NCBI GenBank assembly: GCA_000697475.1
Contig: JNEU01000614.1
Location: 1 to 64,000, forward strand
Length of the DNA: 64,000 bases
Reading direction: 5' to 3'
Source: Lichtheimia corymbifera B2541
Lineage: Eukaryota > Mucoromycota > Mucoromycetes > Mucorales > Lichtheimiaceae
The notes beneath the pieces are model-generated. The model worked only from the letters and a program-made list of their open reading frames with translations. It did no database searches and was not told the origin of the DNA. Below, piece after piece: positions 62,636-64,000 of the stretch. Within the stretch, counting starts at the first letter, position 1. Every line of letters starts with the position of its first letter. Made by a program: the position numbers and the translations under genes.

Positions 62636-63250
62636 ATTGCCTCTTTCGAACCTGAAACTTTCACACAAGGTGCTCCTGGATATGCTGAACAACTTTGTAT
62701 TAATAAAGGACCTACACTTCATTTGAAAATTTCGAAAGGGAGAGCATAATGTGGGGTTTACTATGATGGGCGGAAATCTGGAAAGCGCCGGATTTATGAA
62801 AAAGTCAATTAGTATGTAGTTTCTGGGGATTCCCCATATCGCACTTGAAACTTGGTCAGAAGGTACTCTCGCACATGCTGATCAACTCCATTCATTTAAA
62901 AACCGCATGGTTCATTATGTACATTTTGAATGCCGGCCAGCCCAAATGTAGGATAAAGTAGGGCCGGCGCTCCTGTTCCCCGAGATTGCCCACCTCGAAC
63001 CTGAAACTTTCACACAACATCCTTTCGACCACGCCGAGCAATATCGTTCTCATAAAGTCCCCAGAGTTCATTATGAAAACATTGAATGTAGGAGAGACGA
63101 CGAAGGGACGGTAACATAAATAGGGTGTACGGCCGTGCGCGCCGATATTGCTGGTGGGGACGTCGAAACTTGGTCAGGAGGTGCTCTCGGTCATGCTGAT
63201 CAACATCGTTCTCATAAAGCCTCTACACATCATTATGGAGATTTGGAGAA
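62636..63250. repeat. Four diverged copies of a roughly 110-base unit in a tandem series
   Basis: Units start near 62641, 62830, 62985 and 63145. Each has a GAAACTT(T/G)(C/G) word, a GCTGA(A/T)CAA or GCCGAGCAA word, a CATTTAAA or TCATAAAG word and a CATTATG-like end. Units 1 and 3 share the CGAACCTGAAACTTTCACAC form, units 2 and 4 the GAAACTTGGTCAG form, so two subtypes alternate. Spacing is about 194, 158 and 161 bases. No frame spans them. Confidence 0.65.
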
Positions 63251-64000
63251 ACAGGTACCTTCATGTTTTACCTATGCTGTAAGCGTGATGCTATATGACA
63301 AGTGGTCTTTGTTCATTGTCAAGTAGGTATACCCCGATAGAGCCGAAGATGCAGACGGACTTCTTTGTGCAACACAGCTCATTTGCATGATATTTCCCAA
63401 TGAACAAGCACCACTTGTAATATAGCATTACGCGTACAGCATAGTAAAAACATAAAGATAGCTGTATCTCCAAACCTTACAATGAAATGTGGGGTCGATC
63501 ATAGAACAAAGTTGCTCGTCAGGGTCAAGCGCACCTTGGGTGCAACTTTCACGATCAGGCTTGCCAATCCTAGATTTCGCAATGTCACCACCAGCCAAAG
63601 TGGATCGTGGGTCGACCTCTTGAATTTTTTTTTCGACTTTGGCTGGTGGTGACACTGCGAATTCTAGGATTGGCGACTCTAATCGTGAAAGTTGCACCCA
63701 AGGTGCGCTTCATCCCGACGAGCAACTTTGCTCTATGAAAGACCCCACGTTTCATTGTAGAATTTTTAGTTATGGGCATCTTTATGTTTTACATATGCTA
63801 TAACCATGATGCTAGATGAACGGTGACCTTTGTTCATTGTCAAGTAGGTAGACCCTGATAGAGCGGAAGATGCGCAGGGGCGTGCTTGTCTAACATAGCT
63901 CATTTGCATGATACTTCACAATGAACAAATATCACTTGTCATATAGCATCATGGTTTCAGCATATGTAAAAATGTAAAAGCGCCTGCATCTAGGATTGGC
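63251..64000. repeat. Right block of alternating palindromic modules
   Basis: The same modules as at the left edge: A (about 63271-63444), B (about 63446-63790, inner 21-base arms at 63580-63600 and 63637-63657 with one mismatch) and A (about 63793-63965), followed by a shortened B that jumps from the arm start to the AGGATTGG segment at the window end. The B core (GTGGATCGTGGGTCGACCTC) has the same orientation as on the left. The A core is reversed: here it reads GTAGGTATACCCCGATAGAG with TTTGCATGATA at its end, the complement of the left copy. Confidence 0.8.

Noticed and set aside
1..64000. A secondary-metabolite cluster, defence island or prophage
   Set aside because: The genes are ordinary eukaryotic housekeeping genes on mixed strands with no shared pathway, and no CRISPR, integrase or polyketide/peptide synthase signature was seen.

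Overview
This is nuclear DNA from a filamentous fungus. Most likely it is an early-diverging Mucoromycota (Mucorales-type) species. That rests on dense protein-coding genes split by many short GT-AG introns (about 50-90 nt), protein families that are fungal or broadly eukaryotic, AT-rich spacers, and animal-like versions of several genes (CENP-L, WDR61/SKI8, ZNHIT3, NAF1). Species cannot be named from sequence alone. Exon boundaries were set by hand from reading frame and splice signals, so single boundaries may be off by a few bases.

Layout. 1-1.2 kb: edge of a truncated minus-strand gene, then a block of alternating palindromic repeat modules. 1.4-4.2 kb: OPT-family oligopeptide transporter (-). 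4.2-7.9 kb: spacer with no recognisable gene. 8-10.3 kb: VAC8 armadillo protein (+). 10.6-12.5 kb: a seven-helix membrane protein (-). 13.5-15.6 kb: NAF1 and a small acidic protein (+). 15.8-18.7 kb: an acidic coiled-coil protein and a CENP-L/Iml3-like kinetochore protein (-). 18.7-22.8 kb: spacer holding a decayed membrane-protein gene. 22.8-24.1 kb: WDR61/SKI8 (+). 24.2-29.0 kb: SIN3 corepressor (-). 29.4-31.9 kb: peptide:N-glycanase fused to an L-type lectin domain (+). 33.0-34.4 kb: GDP-mannose pyrophosphorylase (+). 34.7-38.9 kb: a Mit1/CHD-like SNF2 protein with most ATPase motifs decayed (-). 39.4-40.5 kb: a small two-helix membrane protein, possibly ERF4-like (-). 40.9-43.7 kb: Na+/H+ antiporter NHA1 type (+). 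44.0-45.6 kb: HIT1/ZNHIT3 and NAA20 (-). 45.9-46.3 kb: a small mitochondrial-type membrane protein (+). 46.4-48.3 kb: MFS permease of the allantoate type (-). 50.5-55.2 kb: TRAPPC8/Trs85 (+). 55.3-57.6 kb: m-AAA protease (+). 57.8-59.0 kb: NMNAT (+). 59.3-60.7 kb: a secreted two-domain protein (-). 61-64 kb: repeat-rich, gene-poor DNA ending in the same palindromic modules as the left edge.

The middle is mostly housekeeping. Several genes concern chromatin and chromosomes (SIN3, the SNF2 pseudo-remodeller, CENP-L). Others concern RNP assembly (NAF1, ZNHIT3), glycoprotein supply and turnover (GDP-mannose synthesis, PNG1-lectin) and membrane traffic or ion and solute transport (VAC8, TRAPPC8, OPT, NHA1, MFS). 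There is no operon-like logic.

The most noteworthy items are the PNG1-lectin fusion, the apparently ATPase-dead CHD/Mit1-like protein, the alternating palindromes whose A core is flipped between the two window ends, and the identification of a divergent CENP-L.
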